From positions 176,541 through 240,540 of the forward strand of contig JXTC01000061.1 in the NCBI GenBank assembly GCA_002914845.1: 64,000 nucleotides of DNA. The letters run 5' to 3'. The position numbers and the translations under genes are program-made. A model generated the notes under the pieces. It searched no databases. It was not told where the DNA came from and was given only the letters and a program-made list of their open reading frames with translations. Each line of letters begins with the position of its first letter. Within the stretch, counting starts at the first letter, position 1. Below are positions 26,327 to 38,521 of the stretch, in pieces. Source of the DNA: Trema orientale. Its lineage: Eukaryota > Streptophyta > Magnoliopsida > Rosales > Cannabaceae.

Positions 26327-28017
26327 CTAAGGTGAGGAGGAGATTAAACTTTTGGTATTACCACTTCTGTCATTGTTTTGGTACCTGCAGAGGACCTTGC
26401 ACTTGACCACACTACCATAAACGTAGAACCCAGGAGCCACCATTATACGGACCACCGAGGGGACCAACTTCCTGGCCTTGTCTCCTCCCATGTCCTCCAT
26501 ATAAACCGGGTCAAACCCGGTTTCATTATCGACCCGGAAGATGGTCAAGTTGGGGTGAACCGAGTTGGCCAAAAGGTGAATTAACCACGCGCTCTTCGAC
26601 GCGCCAAAGAAGGCCTGCAACAACGGCTCCGGCCACGCCCTGTTCCAACCCAACATCGCCACGATCTCGCTCATTTTCCTATCACAAAACTTGCTGAACT
26701 CCTCGCTGAAATGCCTCGTCCCCTTGGTCAAAACCTCCTCCCATGTCAGACCTTTGAGCAGGTTAAACGACACGTAGTTTGCCTCACATCGGTCAATGGG
26801 GTTCAGGATTTGGGCCGCGGAGCTCTTCTGAAACCCCGTCGATTCAAAGTCCTCGAAGAAGGCTCTGTTCAAGAGAGCCTCCAAGTAGAAAAGCAAGGTT
26901 CTGGGGTTCTTCGAGAACGAGACTTTGATGTCGTATGGCTGGAGAAGAGCAGAAATCCTGTCGTATACTTTGCCTCCCATATGGCGGAGCTGCATAGTGA
27001 GTGACCGGCTCAAAACCCTGATATTGGTCCGAGCTTCAGAAACAGAGACCAGAAAATTCTCGACCACTTCCTTGTCGTCGCTTCGGGTGGTGGGCAGAAC
27101 GCTATTTTGACGATTAACCGAGTACTGGTTGTAGTTTTGGATTTTGCCCATTTGGTACGGCGACGAGTTACTACTGCACTCGTCGAGGCCGGACTTCAAG
27201 TTATGGCAGTAGATTTCGAGCTTGTTGAGCTTCTTTTCAAGCTCAGCCATGGAGTATTTCAGCCTCGAAGCTTCGAGAACCGCCTCGTCCCTCTTCCTCG
27301 TGGCTTGAATCAGCTTGTGTGAAAGTTCCGCCACCGCGATTTTCCACTGCTCCTCTCTCGCCGCCGTCGACGGCAGCGCGTCGCTCGGCTTCGGGCTCCT
27401 CCTAGTCAACGACGAGATAATAGACTTGAAAATACCATTTGGGCTCGCCATAGAAGACGACGACGAAGACGAGCTGTGCTTGTGAACGCCATTGTTATCT
27501 ACAGGAACCACTGAGATCTTTTCTCGAGCATGTGGTCGGCACTTGTTGCAGGACACCGAGCCGTCTCCGGCCCCGTCACCGTCGCCGGATTCCGGCCTCT
27601 TCCTCGAGCTGGTTCTGCCGTTTTTGCTAGGCTGGTGAAGCGGAGTCGGGTGGTGCTTCGGACTCGAACCCTTGTCCTTACAAGCCGCCGTACTGCTTCT
27701 CGGGGTTTCATCTTCGTGCTCTTCTTCTCTATCACACTCCTGAATCTGCAACCAAGAAGAAACCTTCCCATCACAAAAAAACCAAAATGAATGACAAAGA
27801 ACAGATGAATTCCATCTGGGTCATGCTCAAATGACCCATTACTCTCTTTCCCGAGAAACAAACGGGAAAAAAAAAAAAAAAGAAAAAAACTTACAGGAGT
27901 GAAGTGGGTAGTACTGGACTGGTTTGGTCCTGAAAGAGGAAGAGGTATAGGAGGAGAAGGAGAAGGTGGGGATTTGGAAGAAGAAGAGGAAGAAGAAGAA
28001 GACGATGGAGGAGCCAT
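26327..28017 (-). CDS. DUF641 protein, IRK-interacting-protein-like, 2 exons
   Basis: Exon 1 is 28017-27895 and exon 2 is 27745-26327; the 149-base intron has GTAAGT and TTGCAG borders. They join in phase 0 to 513 residues. The start ATG opens with MAPP and a run of ten serines, then proline-rich sequence. A second serine run (about residues 105-112) precedes MASPNGIFKSIISSLTRR. A predicted coiled coil follows (about 145-200; QWKIAVAELSHKLIQATRKR then AELEKKLNKLE), and then the conserved DUF641 C-terminal part, with AFFEDFESTGFQ and FYVYGSVVKCKVLCR near the end. This layout matches the GIL1/IRK-interacting protein family, which includes a partner of the receptor kinase IRK and GRAVITROPIC IN THE LIGHT 1. 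Molecular function is not established from sequence. Coding DNA is much more GC-rich than its surroundings. Confidence 0.88.
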
Positions 28018-31000
28018 GTTTGTTATTCTTTTACTCCGTCATGACGCATATATTGTTATATGTATATCTATATCTCTATACGTGGTCCGAGACACAGTAC
28101 TGCGCAAGATAGCTCCTTCTCGGGTCTCTGCGTTTTGTTCTCACTCGTATTTTTAAATTTGTCGTTTCTTAGAGTTGTAATCATGCCCATGAGTATATAT
28201 AATTATATATCTTTTATTGAAATAACCGTACAGAAGAAAGAGGCTTCGAGTAATATCATTGATGGGTCAATTAGATCAGAACGCTTTCACTACAAAGTTG
28301 GATTGAGATAGTGAAATGGGGTTTTATTGGGTTTTGTTTTTCAATTTTTTGTTTTTAAACAATGAAATGGTATCATATTTTTGACCTTCTAAAGGTAAAA
28401 AGTGATGCTATTTTGAAATTGTTTCTTTTACAAAGACATTTATGAACTTTCCTACTTAATCCAAATGGAAAAGGTTTGTCCGTTTGGATTTGGCCCTTTT
28501 CGCATATGCACGTTGATGTGGTCCACTTCTTAAACTTGACATCTCCCAACCAATGAAAGTTGACGATTTAAGAACAGCTTAACTACCATAATTAATTATA
28601 ATTTTATTAATAAACAAAAATATATATCTTAACATAGCGTCGTTAAAATAATTATTTGTAGAGTTATGCAAATCTTATGTGAGACTCGCATGAATAATGT
28701 AATTATTCACAACCATACTTTTAAGTTTTCCAATATAAAAATTGGAAAACTATCAAGAGAAGAAAAGGAATAATGTTTTGGCTTTTTTTTTTTGGGGGGG
28801 GAATAAAGCGGTACTATTGGGCAGTTATTTAATCATGATTCATGAAGTCAATATTACTTTTTGTACTGCTCATTGAATGAGTTGACTGGTGCTACCATTT
28901 ATAAGCTGGTTTACCACAGCAAAATTTACTACTCAAAGAATGTCTTTGCATTTATGAAAAAGGAATTTAGATAATTGACTTTAATTTCATGCATTAAAGT
29001 TGAGTTGAGTGACTCGTTAACTCCTAATCTCAATAATGGATTGGATAGATCGATAAGCTCAAAATGAGTGGTAATCAACGAACTTTAGGTTAGCTAGGCT
29101 AAGTAGTCATCTCAAGGCAGGTTGAGCTTTCATTCTCTAGCCATTTTCCTCATTATTATTACTTTTCTTATAATTTTGACAATGCCATTTTCCTTCTTTG
29201 ATTAATATGGCTAGTTTAGATTACAATTTATTAGCTCAGAAAAACTGGAAAAAGAATATGCTAACCTTTGCGTACTTGGGAACTGGAATTGGCGCATTGA
29301 TTAATTGCTGGACCAAATTGATAGGTACGTATAAATATAGCATGCTTTGTACGTCAACATTTTATAACCGTATTAATGATAATGATAATAAGGATGGTGG
29401 TTTTGCATAAAATTTGAGGACCAACCAATTAATCACCATAATTATATACTAGGTAAAAGGTTACATATTCCTGTTGCAGCATCAAATTTTGTTTGTACTA
29501 AGCTCAGAGTTGTAAATGAACCTCATCCTAGATAGATCAATAATCAATTACATGATTTACATCACATTTTTATTTATTGCATACATGCGGCTGCAGGTAA
29601 AGATGCATGAGAGAATGTCATTGGGCATGCAATATATTAAAAAAAAATTAACAATAAAGTACTGCAATAATTGATAACAATTCTAAGAAAAGGAAATAAC
29701 AATGGTGCACATCATTACTCACCTAAAATTAATGAGCTCAGACCTCAGAGAAGTTTTTCACTTTTTTGTTCTTATAAAAGTTCATGCAAATAAAAAAAAA
29801 AAGGTGGCAGTGAAATTACTTTCTTGAGAGAAAAAAAAGTTAAAAACGCATTTGAGCTAGTAAAAGACTGACAGTGATGGTGGACGATGGGGATAATAAA
29901 GTGAGGGAAAATGCTAAACATATTTGGAAAAAATTATATATATATATAAAGAAGAAAGATACACTTGCTAATACCTTTCAACAATATTTAATCTCTTTAT
30001 TAATATAAGGGAATACTGGTATGTATCTCAAAAGTCAAAAGTGTCAAATTTTGAGAACATTGGTATCTTTGCCATATAGTTTTTTCAGAAGAGTACTCTT
30101 AGATAAAAGACTTACTTGTTAGAATCAATAAAAGACCTTTTGGAGTTATAACTCAACAACAGCACGCTCAACAAGTTAAGAGATCTTGCAGTTAAAAGTT
30201 CTAAAAATAGTTCTTTACTGAAAAATAAAAAAATAAAAAAAAAATTCCAAAGTGTCTATTTTCTCCAATAGTCCAAGTTGCACATTATTCAGTCTAATGT
30301 TAAAATAACCTGCACTACAATATAATCTTTGACTCAACTTTGCATCAAGATCACTTTTACACCAATTTTGCATCAAAGAGTGAATTATAAGCCAGTCAGC
30401 TACAATTACTTCTCCAAATTACTTCCATTGGGAAGAGATGTCCTGCTAGTTATGGATAACTAAGTGGGAATGTATTGACCATCATTAGATCTCTAGAAGT
30501 TACAATATATATACTGCTCACTGCTCTAGCTAGGTTGGAGATAGTTATTAATAACTGCTCTGGGTAGGAGATAGTTATTAATGAAAGCAGCTAAAACAGC
30601 AGACTCAATCAGTCTCCAACATTAATGAGGACGTATGTATGTTTGGTTATCACATTTATGGCGATATTTTTATCTTATTTAACTGCCCATCTCTCCAAAA
30701 TTCCATATCCCCAACCACCTATATTTATTATTCCTAGCTTATTAGCTGCTAGCTATAGACAAGAGATAAATGTATTAATAGATTTTTTTTTTTCTATTTT
30801 CTTCTGCGGTGGATCTAAACCCAAGATACCATACAACCAAACAAAACAAGTCCACGAGAGATAAATATGTATGTATTCATTCATTATAAAAGATTGGTTT
30901 TGGGCATGTGATTGTAATAAATGAGACACTGAGACTTGAGAGACCACTGTTACCCCAAGTGGTCCAATGACTCGATCGTGCTGATTTGTGCCACCAGAGG

Positions 31001-32116
31001 TTTAGCCGCTGACCTGTGTCATAATCTGTACGCATCTATAAGAGTATGCTACTCTATCATCACGTGTGCGCGACCCCACTATTAGTTTGCGTGCTCCTCT
31101 TTCTGCCAACCTGGTTTATTGTAACCTTCTGAGTTTATTGCTTGGCCAAAGTTTGTATGATAAAATTATCTATCAAGCTATTCATCAAAAAATATATATA
31201 TCTATCAAGCTTAATTAGTTCAGATATGTTAATATGATGTTATCTGTTTATACATATACATTATATAGAAAGTAAAGAACAACGTCCATTACCTCTTTCA
31301 CGCGTCACGATCAAGTTCATTTTCATTCATATATACAAGTTATAACATACAGATCTTTAGCTTTTTTCATGAAGTAGTGTCCAAGCCGTACTTCTTGCTT
31401 GAATATAATGCAAATATAAAGGAAAATTAAAGCTAGTTAGGTTGCTAATTTTGCACAATATGTAGCGTGTAGGTTATGTGATGTGGACTTGCACAAAAAC
31501 AAGAATCCTAGTTTGAAGAAATCTTACAAATATTATAATAGAAGTTTCAATTTGTATTATTAGATATTTCACACAGAAGAAATAATCAAATATATAGTAC
31601 AAATAAAAGTCATATTATGTGAATTCAAGTACTGATGATGGGGAGATGGAGGCCATTGGATCAGCTGTGATGTAGAAGTTGCTTAAAAAGGGGGCAAAAA
31701 AATCTTGTTGTGTTCGACTCCTAGCAATTCATATAGCTAATTAGTTAAAGTAGCTACTTATCTGTGGACTCGCAAAGAGTAAAGAGTATAAAACTTTGGT
31801 CCTCGATGAATATTTATTTCAACTATTAACATAGTAAAATAAACAATTAGTACTATTGTTTATCAGTTCCTATTATTATTATGATTACGTATCGTTTACA
31901 GGATTAGTCTTTTGAAATTATATGATCCCGTACGTCATCTTAATTGAAATCAATTTTCAATTCGAAACACAATATTTCATTTAGTTCATTTTTTTAACTT
32001 ATGACGTATGCTTTAAGGGTTAATGTTATTAGTATAGCTTCTAGATTATACAGTTATAATACTATCATGATTTCGAAATTTGCAACTTGAATGGTACGTT
32101 ATCTTGAACTATAGTT
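28018..32116. other. Long gene-free intergenic region
   Basis: The first few hundred bases should hold the DUF641 gene's promoter and 5' UTR. The rest has only short frames without motifs. A small direct repeat built on GGAGATAGTTATTAAT lies at about 30535-30585. I see no RNA gene. Confidence 0.6.
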
Positions 32117-32306
32117 GCACATGTTGGAAACATGGCCATTGTGAGGTATGAAAATGCCTAAAATGGAACTTGGGTGAATGAGAAATTGAAACCCAAAGTG
32201 AAAAGGTTCTAGAATTAAATTTGTAATATACTGGAGTCACAAAATTTATTTTGGACTATTATTTAACCTCATAGAGCTGAGGTAACAACAAAAAATATTT
32301 TTAGCT

Positions 32307-32450
32307 GTTATGTTGTAATCGCCAAATATTTTTCAACTATATTAATGGGCTGTTACTGTTACGTTGTAATAGACAAATATTTTTCAACCATATTAATGGG
32401 CTGTTATGTTGTAACAGAATAATATTTTCAGCCATATTAATGGGATGTTA
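32307..32450. repeat. Tandem repeats in the U3 part of the solo LTR
   Basis: Three consecutive units start at 32307, 32358 and 32403. Each has GTTA(T/C)GTTGTAA, then AATATTTT, then ATATTAATGGG. They lie just upstream of the LTR's TATA box, where retrotransposon enhancers are commonly repeated. Confidence 0.75.
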
Positions 32451-32474
32451 ATGGTTTGGTTCCCCCATGAACAC

Positions 32475-32481
32475 TATAAAA
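32475..32481 (+). promoter_or_regulatory. TATA box of the solo LTR
   Basis: TATAAAA in the context CACTATAAAAGGAGACG, about 350 bp into the LTR and just after the repeated U3 units. It could still start transcription to the right, toward the assembly gap and the IST1-like gene. Confidence 0.55.
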
Positions 32482-33245
32482 GGAGACGTTCTCCTTCACT
32501 TTTACACACACCAAAACATTTCTTAGCTTATTCCTCTCTTCCATATTCTCTCTGTGGCGTGGTTAAGAAATAGTTAGTTAGTAGTTAGAGAGTTTGAGTT
32601 CTTTCTTTTCAGTGTGGTCGAGCTCTCTTGAGTTCTGGTAATAGAGTTTGGGTATTACTCAGTTCGTTGTGAGTAGCAAGTTGGTGCGATATTGCTATTC
32701 GTGAACCATTTTATCCTGGGAAACAGACGCTGTTGACATTCCTCTAAGCACCCCGGTGAGGAGGTGTAACTATTTTAAGGAAATTGTGTGAAACACAAGA
32801 CTCGGTTTGGTTTCCTTAAACTCCTTTGTTATTTTGGTCATTATAATCATGATTATCATTATAGTAAATTAATTGTGATTTATTTTATTACGTTATTTGA
32901 TTTATTTTTATGATAATTGTTACTATTCAAGTTGTAGTTAAATAATTTATTACATCATATGTTATAACAGATTATTGTTGTATTTTAATTTCTAGATATA
33001 TTATTACTTGCAATAAATTTTTCTAACAGCACATTAGCTCTTTCATTAGAAGTTGTCAAATTTAATAAAGGGTTAATGGCCAATTCATTAATAGTGAAAT
33101 ATATAAAGGTAACGTGATATTTTAGTTGAAAATTCAAAGGCTAAAATGGTACGATGACTAACAAAATAAAAAAAAAAAGGGCTTTTAACCTAACTAAACG
33201 ATATATCAGTTATAAATGTATGATTTCTCCAAATATGCATGAAGA

Positions 33246-33246
<1 letters not shown>

Positions 33247-33283
<37 letters not shown>
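33247..33283. repeat. TA microsatellite
   Basis: About 18 uninterrupted TA units in the AT-rich stretch before the assembly gap. Confidence 0.9.
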
Positions 33284-33286
<3 letters not shown>

Positions 33287-33540
33287 ACTGCTTTTCGCAT
33301 CATCTGTTTAACTTGAACGACATGTAGTAATTCATTGTCGTTTTTATGAAACATGTCGTTTTCTATGACTTCAGTACAACAACACTTTAAACTTCATATT
33401 CTCTCACAATCTTTTCACTAGCTAGTCAGTGATCATTGTATATATACGTAATTTTTTTTTCCTTTAGAGGGAACTGATCATTGTAATTTTGAAAAAAAAA
33501 AAAAAAAACTACACCCCAAAAAATCATACTTATTGATTCA

Positions 33541-33720
33541 NNNNNNNNNNNNNNNNNNNNNNNNNNNNNNNNNNNNNNNNNNNNNNNNNNNNNNNNNNNN
33601 NNNNNNNNNNNNNNNNNNNNNNNNNNNNNNNNNNNNNNNNNNNNNNNNNNNNNNNNNNNNNNNNNNNNNNNNNNNNNNNNNNNNNNNNNNNNNNNNNNNN
33701 NNNNNNNNNNNNNNNNNNNN
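33541..33720. other. Assembly gap (180 N)
   Basis: A run of 180 N. It ends 52 bases before the first recognisable exon of the IST1-like gene, so part of that gene's promoter or leader may be missing. The apparent frame through the Ns is meaningless. Confidence 0.99.
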
Positions 33721-34041
33721 TAGGAAACCCTTTCTAGCTACACTCTAGGCTTTTCAAGAGGGACCATAAGCCATGTTTCACGACTTCTTCGGCTGTCGAA
33801 AACATTCCGATTCTGGCTGGCGAAAAGCTTCTGAGTGGTAAAAATGCAAAGCTTATATGCTTGCTTGTAACTCTCGTTTTTTTTTTTTTTAAAAAAAAAT
33901 GAATGGAAAAGATGCTCTCAAAATTATCTCAATACTTTCTTTTAAGTTGCTGCTTTTGTTTTTTTGTTTGTTTTTTCATTTTTAATTGTTTGGGATCAAT
34001 TTGATTGTTCTTTTATTCAAAAAAACAATGATGGTTCTTAC

Positions 34042-34581
34042 AAGGGGTGAGCAAAAAATTTTGCAACCCGACTAACCCGGCTAATTAATAACTCGACTAA
34101 CTCGATTATGCAATACTTAAATAGGTTACATGTTGGTTTCGACCCGACCATTCAATATTTGGACGGGTTACTTGTCAATTCTAACTCACCCAATATTATC
34201 CAACAAACAAGATAATACTTAGTATTTAATTAATTATTTTACATATATAATTATATTCTTAAGATAAAAATAAAAAGTTTAAGATAATTTTAACTCAAAA
34301 TTCAAATGACTTTGTCTTTTTTGTTTAACTTAAACAAACTTTAAAGCCTTAAACTCCACAATTGTTAGCTTTTGTCCCCTTTTCTTTTAAAATTTTTTTC
34401 TAAAAGAAAAAGAAGAAAGTAAATTAGGTTAACAACCAATTCGTTCAAAACTTTGGACGGGTTATGAATGAAGTTTCAATTCATTAGACGAGTTTTGGAT
34501 TGCAAAAATATAACCCAAAATTCATTTGGTCAGACTGGGTGAGCCTTGTAATCCGTCCAACTCAACCGGTGCTCACCCTTA
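34042..34581. mobile_element. Non-autonomous hAT element in IST1-like intron 1
   Basis: The ends are AAGGGGTGAGCA and TGCTCACCCTTA (10 of 12 positions complementary), flanked by a perfect 8-bp duplication GTTCTTAC (34034-34041 and 34582-34589). It is 540 bp with no transposase. Repeated ACCCGAC / GGGTTA-like subterminal motifs occur at both ends. It lies 25 bases upstream of the exon 2 boundary, leaving the polypyrimidine tract intact. Confidence 0.8.
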
Positions 34582-34833
34582 GTTCTTACCAGGCTTTTTT
34601 ATTTTTCTGGCCAGCGAGAAACTGATCAAACAAGTTCAGTGCCGGCCAAAAGCATTTGAAGAGTAGAAGGCATGCAATAGTGAGGCAATCACGTGAAGAC
34701 ATGTATCAACTAATACTCCAGCTTGGCAAAGAAAACACGGACTTCAATCGGGTATTGTGATTTTCAAAGAGTATCCATATTAGTTAGCTCCTCTATGTAT
34801 ATATTTTTTGAGATTATGAAGTTGAAATACTAA

Positions 34834-35782
34834 GGGCCTGTTTGGCATTGTTTTTTGTTTTCTGTTTTTAGAGTTGTGTTTTCAGAAATGAGAACAAAAA
34901 CTGTTTTCTAATGTTTTCAGAAAACAATGGGTGTTTGGCAAATGTTTTCTAAAAATATTTTTTAGGAAAAAAAAATTATATGAATACAAAAAATCATCTT
35001 TGTATTATAAAAAAAAAAAATATTTAGAGAGAAAAAGTCAAGAGAGAGTGACCAGGTATAAATTCAAGTAAGGGAATGAGGAGAGAGAAAGTCACAAGAG
35101 AAAAGGTAATGAAAGATAATAATGAGAGAAAAAGTGATAAGAGAGAATATGGAAATAAAAGTATTGAGAAAGATAGAAGAAAAAAAAAACTAATGAAAAC
35201 ATACAAGAAAGAGAAAGTGATAAGAATACATGGGGATAAAAAATAAAGACAAAAAAACTTATAAAAAACAAAGTAGTATTAAAGAATGAGGAGGGATAAT
35301 GTGATTAAAAAAAATGAAGGGATAAAAAATAATGAGAGAGAAAGTGATAGAATAACATAAGGAGAGAGAAAATGATGAGAGAGAATAAGGAGAGAAAAAA
35401 TAGTGAGAGAGAATGAGAGAAAAAGTGATGAGAGAGTATGAGGATTGAGAGAATGAAGAGAGAGAATGTGATAAAAGAGAGTGAAGAGAGAGAAAGTAGT
35501 TAGAGAAAGTGACGAGAGAGAACTATGAGAGAGAAAGTTACAAGAAAATGTGTATATGAAAGTTATATGAAAGAATTTTTATTTTTTTCAGAAAAAGAAA
35601 AAGTTAAGAAAACACCTTGAAAACAACTTTTTGTTGTTCTCTGAATTTTCTGTTTTCTTTAACTCTGTTTTTAAAAACTGTTCTCAGAGAACAATGCCAA
35701 ACACCCTTACTTGTTCTTAGAAAACAGTTTTCTGTTTTTAAAAACAAAAAACTGTTTTCTAGTTATGATGCCAAACAGCCCC
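34834..35782. mobile_element. Tourist-like element with GA-rich core in IST1-like intron 2
   Basis: The ends (GGGCCTGTTTGGCATTG on the left; the complement of GGGGCTGTTTGGCATCAT on the right) are flanked by TAA on both sides, the three-base duplication of PIF/Harbinger elements. Subterminal AAAACAGTTTTCT-type repeats face each other at both ends. The interior (about 35025-35560) is a degenerate GAGAGAAAGTGAT-type array, so the element has probably captured or expanded a simple repeat. No transposase. Confidence 0.75.
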
Positions 35783-37484
35783 TAAGTTATTATAAAGTTG
35801 TTTTGAGGCTCTAGTAGTAGTAATGTCTGCTCTGTACTTGTAAAGTAATATCCTCTGTTTTAATCCAATTTGGTTAAACTACTTCATTCATTAGAAATTT
35901 GAAACACCAGTGTGTGATTACAACTACTACCATAATTGTAATTTTGTCAGTATTAGCATGGTAAATATAGTAACATATTAAAATAAATTTGTGTTAGAGT
36001 TGCAAAAATAATGTTCAAGTATTAGTAATCGAATTCTCTCCTGTAAGGATTTAAGAGTCATTTATAATAACGTCTCAAATGCTTCAAATGGAAAAACAGA
36101 CAATTTTTTTTCCCCCCCTTTTGAACCTTAAAAAAGCTCATCTTAGCAATTACCATAGAGATACACGGTGTGGGAAAAAAAATGTTTTTTTAGACTTGAA
36201 TATTTTATTACACGAAAAATGCATCATACTTTCTTCTATTAAGGCATCATACAAAACATTAGATTATGGAAAGTTTTCAAAGTTGATGAATGAAATTAGA
36301 GTTGATTACATGGTGATGCATTTTGGCTAATCACATATCATTCTTTCATAATTGTTTTCTCATATTAGGATTTATTGAATTGCACATTATAAATATGGTA
36401 ATTTATTCGAAACACTTCCTTGATAATCTTTTTTACCAAACTTTGAAGAACTTTCTGTCAGGTTAAGCGGCTGCTCAAAGATGAAAGCATAATGGAAGCA
36501 TATGAATTGTTGGACCATTTCTGTGAATTCATCCTCGTCCAATTTTCGCATATTCGAAACAACAAGTATGAATTGGATTGAGCATTCTCTTCTTATATTC
36601 ATTAATTATGTATGTTTCATACTTGTTGTATAAATAATTAGCCTTCTTTCTTGGGGGGTTATTTTCAGAGATTTTCCAGACGATATAAATGAAGCAGTTT
36701 CAAGCCTTGTATATGCCTCTGCTAGATGCCCGGGTCTACCGGAGCTTCGGGTAATCCGGGAGCTTTTCCATGAGCGTTATGGTCGCGAATTCGTAATTTC
36801 TGCTGTTGAATTGCTCCCTGGGAATCTAGTGAACCAGCAGGTTGTCAGTTGTAACATTTGATTGGAAACAATATTTATGACTGTTGTCATTAGTTGCCAG
36901 AAAAAATTTAAAAAAAAAATGATTAGATGGGTTTTATCATTGGATTGAGTGTTTGTAATACTACAGGTTAAAGAGAAGCTGTCCAAGCAGTCAATATCAG
37001 AAGATTTGAAGCATATGATAGTCAATAAAATAATAGAAGAACAGGTAATTACTTCATGCCTTAATCAATATGATACAAGAAATGTCATGTTCTTATTATC
37101 ATAATTATTACTTTTATTACTATAATTATTTTTTCAATAAACTCAAATTCATGTCCTTTGTTCCACAAATCAACAGGTGAAGAAAAGTTAAGGACACCAA
37201 GTACTTAGTACAGACGTTCAAACTTCTAATGTCATAGCTGAAAAGTCAGAGAAGTGCATACTTCAAATGTTGGGGGGTAGAAAGACAAGACATATTTGTT
37301 AATTTTCATCATTAAGTTGGGACATACTTATTTATCAAAACATGTCAATTAAACTCTTGGCAAGACTTGAATATAGCTAGTACCTGTGCTGTTTCTTTTA
37401 CAGTTCAGAAAGCTTATCCATTCTTATGGAGAAGATACTCAAATCAATCAAGAAATTTCTTTGGACATGAAAGAAGAGAAAATG

Positions 37485-38275
37485 GTAAGAGCATCTTCTT
37501 CAAACTTCATCAGACATCTATATTTTTATTCGGATGACATATGTTTGTCTTCCACCACGTATAATTGTTTTATTTGCATTAATTTTTATCATCAAACTGC
37601 TCTTAATGCTTATTTCTACCCGAGTTTTAATTTTAGGGGCTCCAAAATAGTTTTTGATAGAACACTTTTTGAAAAACAAATAAACAAATTTGGATCTTAA
37701 AGATGTGTAGTGAAAGACATTTTTAAGTTATATCGTCGTTGGCAAATACAAGTAATTTATTTCAAAAGATGGATAAATGATCTTATTAGTTCTTAAATTA
37801 TTTTACAAGTCTTATTTTGATTTTTTTTATTTTAAATAGTATTTGACGGTAAATATACCCAGCTTGACTTTTTATAAAAATAAAAGCAAATTAGAGAAGA
37901 TTGAAGTTTGAAAGGTGGGAAATCTGCTAGCCACTAATTAACTTTTGTTAATCCCACAAGTACATGTCTTGTGAACTTCTACTCGGTTTATTTTTATTTT
38001 GGTTTGTTATGGTAGCTACAGGTCATCGCATTATACTCGTTCTACCATTTGCTCTCTAGATTTTCAATTTATATAGTTTATTATGAGTTATGCAATTATT
38101 ATAATAATAGCTTTTTTTTTAAATAGTTAAATTTTTTTTTAACTGAAAATACTCATGCACAAAACGTATGATTCGACATTATTTAGTTATGAGAATGAGA
38201 GTCTCATTCTTGACATGGTTACTAAATTGTGTCCTTTGTATATAAACTCATTTTCGTTAAAAATTTAGGCATCTT
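37485..38275. other. Region after the IST1-like gene
   Basis: The frame from the last recognised exon runs on through the splice site to a stop at about 37698 without family similarity. If the gene has further exons, I cannot recognise them here. Otherwise AT-rich with nothing named. Confidence 0.45.
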
Positions 38276-38521
38276 ATAGCAAAATGACCAAAATTTAAAC
38301 TCATTTTAAGTTAATGTCCATATTTCAAATGTTATACTAAAATGACCGGTATATGAGTATATATATCATATGTAAAATATTATATACACAGTTTAAAAAT
38401 TTATGTACTCAATACATAAATTAAAATTGGTACATAAATATATATACCAAGTATTAAAATATATATACCTAGTTATTTAGCTATAAAAAGAGCAAAATGG
38501 ACATTTATTAAAACAAAGTGT
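38276..38521. mobile_element. MITE family R1, copy C
   Basis: Third copy of the family at 7885-8250 and 23861-24145: AAAATGACC at the left, a TATATACC-rich middle and TTATTTAGCTATAAAAAG near the right. More diverged, with a shortened right arm. Confidence 0.6.

Larger units (their letters stand above)
32122..33028. mobile_element. Solo LTR of an LTR retrotransposon, 907 bp
   Basis: Begins TGTTGGAA and ends TTCTAACA, the TG...CA inverted ends of an LTR. It is flanked by a perfect 5-bp duplication, GCACA (32117-32121 and 33029-33033). A TATA box (TATAAAA at 32475-32481) fits a U3/R boundary, which gives plus-strand orientation. No primer-binding site, internal domain or second LTR follows, so this is a solo LTR left by recombination between two LTRs. 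The TGTTGGA-type end is frequent in Copia elements, but lineage cannot be fixed from the LTR alone. Confidence 0.88.
33773..37484 (+). pseudogene. IST1-domain (Vps4 regulator) gene, frameshifted, 6 exons seen
   Basis: IST1-family proteins regulate the AAA ATPase Vps4 and ESCRT-III in multivesicular body sorting. Exons seen: 33773-33837, 34615-34751, 36462-36565, 36669-36840, 36967-37044, 37404-37484, all with good splice sites. Exon 1 begins MFHDFFG, with an in-frame stop (33767-33769) just before it. Exons 3-6 read cleanly, with KDESIMEAYELLDHFCEFIL, AVSSLVYASARCPGLPELRV and ELFHERYGREFVISAVELLP, strong family matches. Exon 2 starts in the expected frame (CEKLIKQVQCRPK), hits a stop at about 34663, and resumes the family sequence one base out of frame (RRHAIVRQSREDM). 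Its length of 137 also needs one base removed to join exon 3. No C-terminal exons are recognised after 37484. Intron 1 holds a hAT element and intron 2 a Tourist-like element. A sequencing error in one recent base is the alternative to a pseudogene. Confidence 0.72.

Noticed and set aside
27499..27894. Continuation of the DUF641 exon 1 frame through the intron
   Set aside because: The frame stays open by chance, but the GTAAGT donor at 27894 and TTGCAG acceptor at 27746 restore the conserved protein; read-through gives unrelated low-complexity residues.
33533..33748. Open frame across the assembly gap
   Set aside because: It is made of unknown residues from the N run.
34645..34670. Programmed frameshift in the IST1-like gene
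   Set aside because: Family members are not known to use frameshifting and there is no clear slippery site with a following structure; a mutation or sequence error is simpler.
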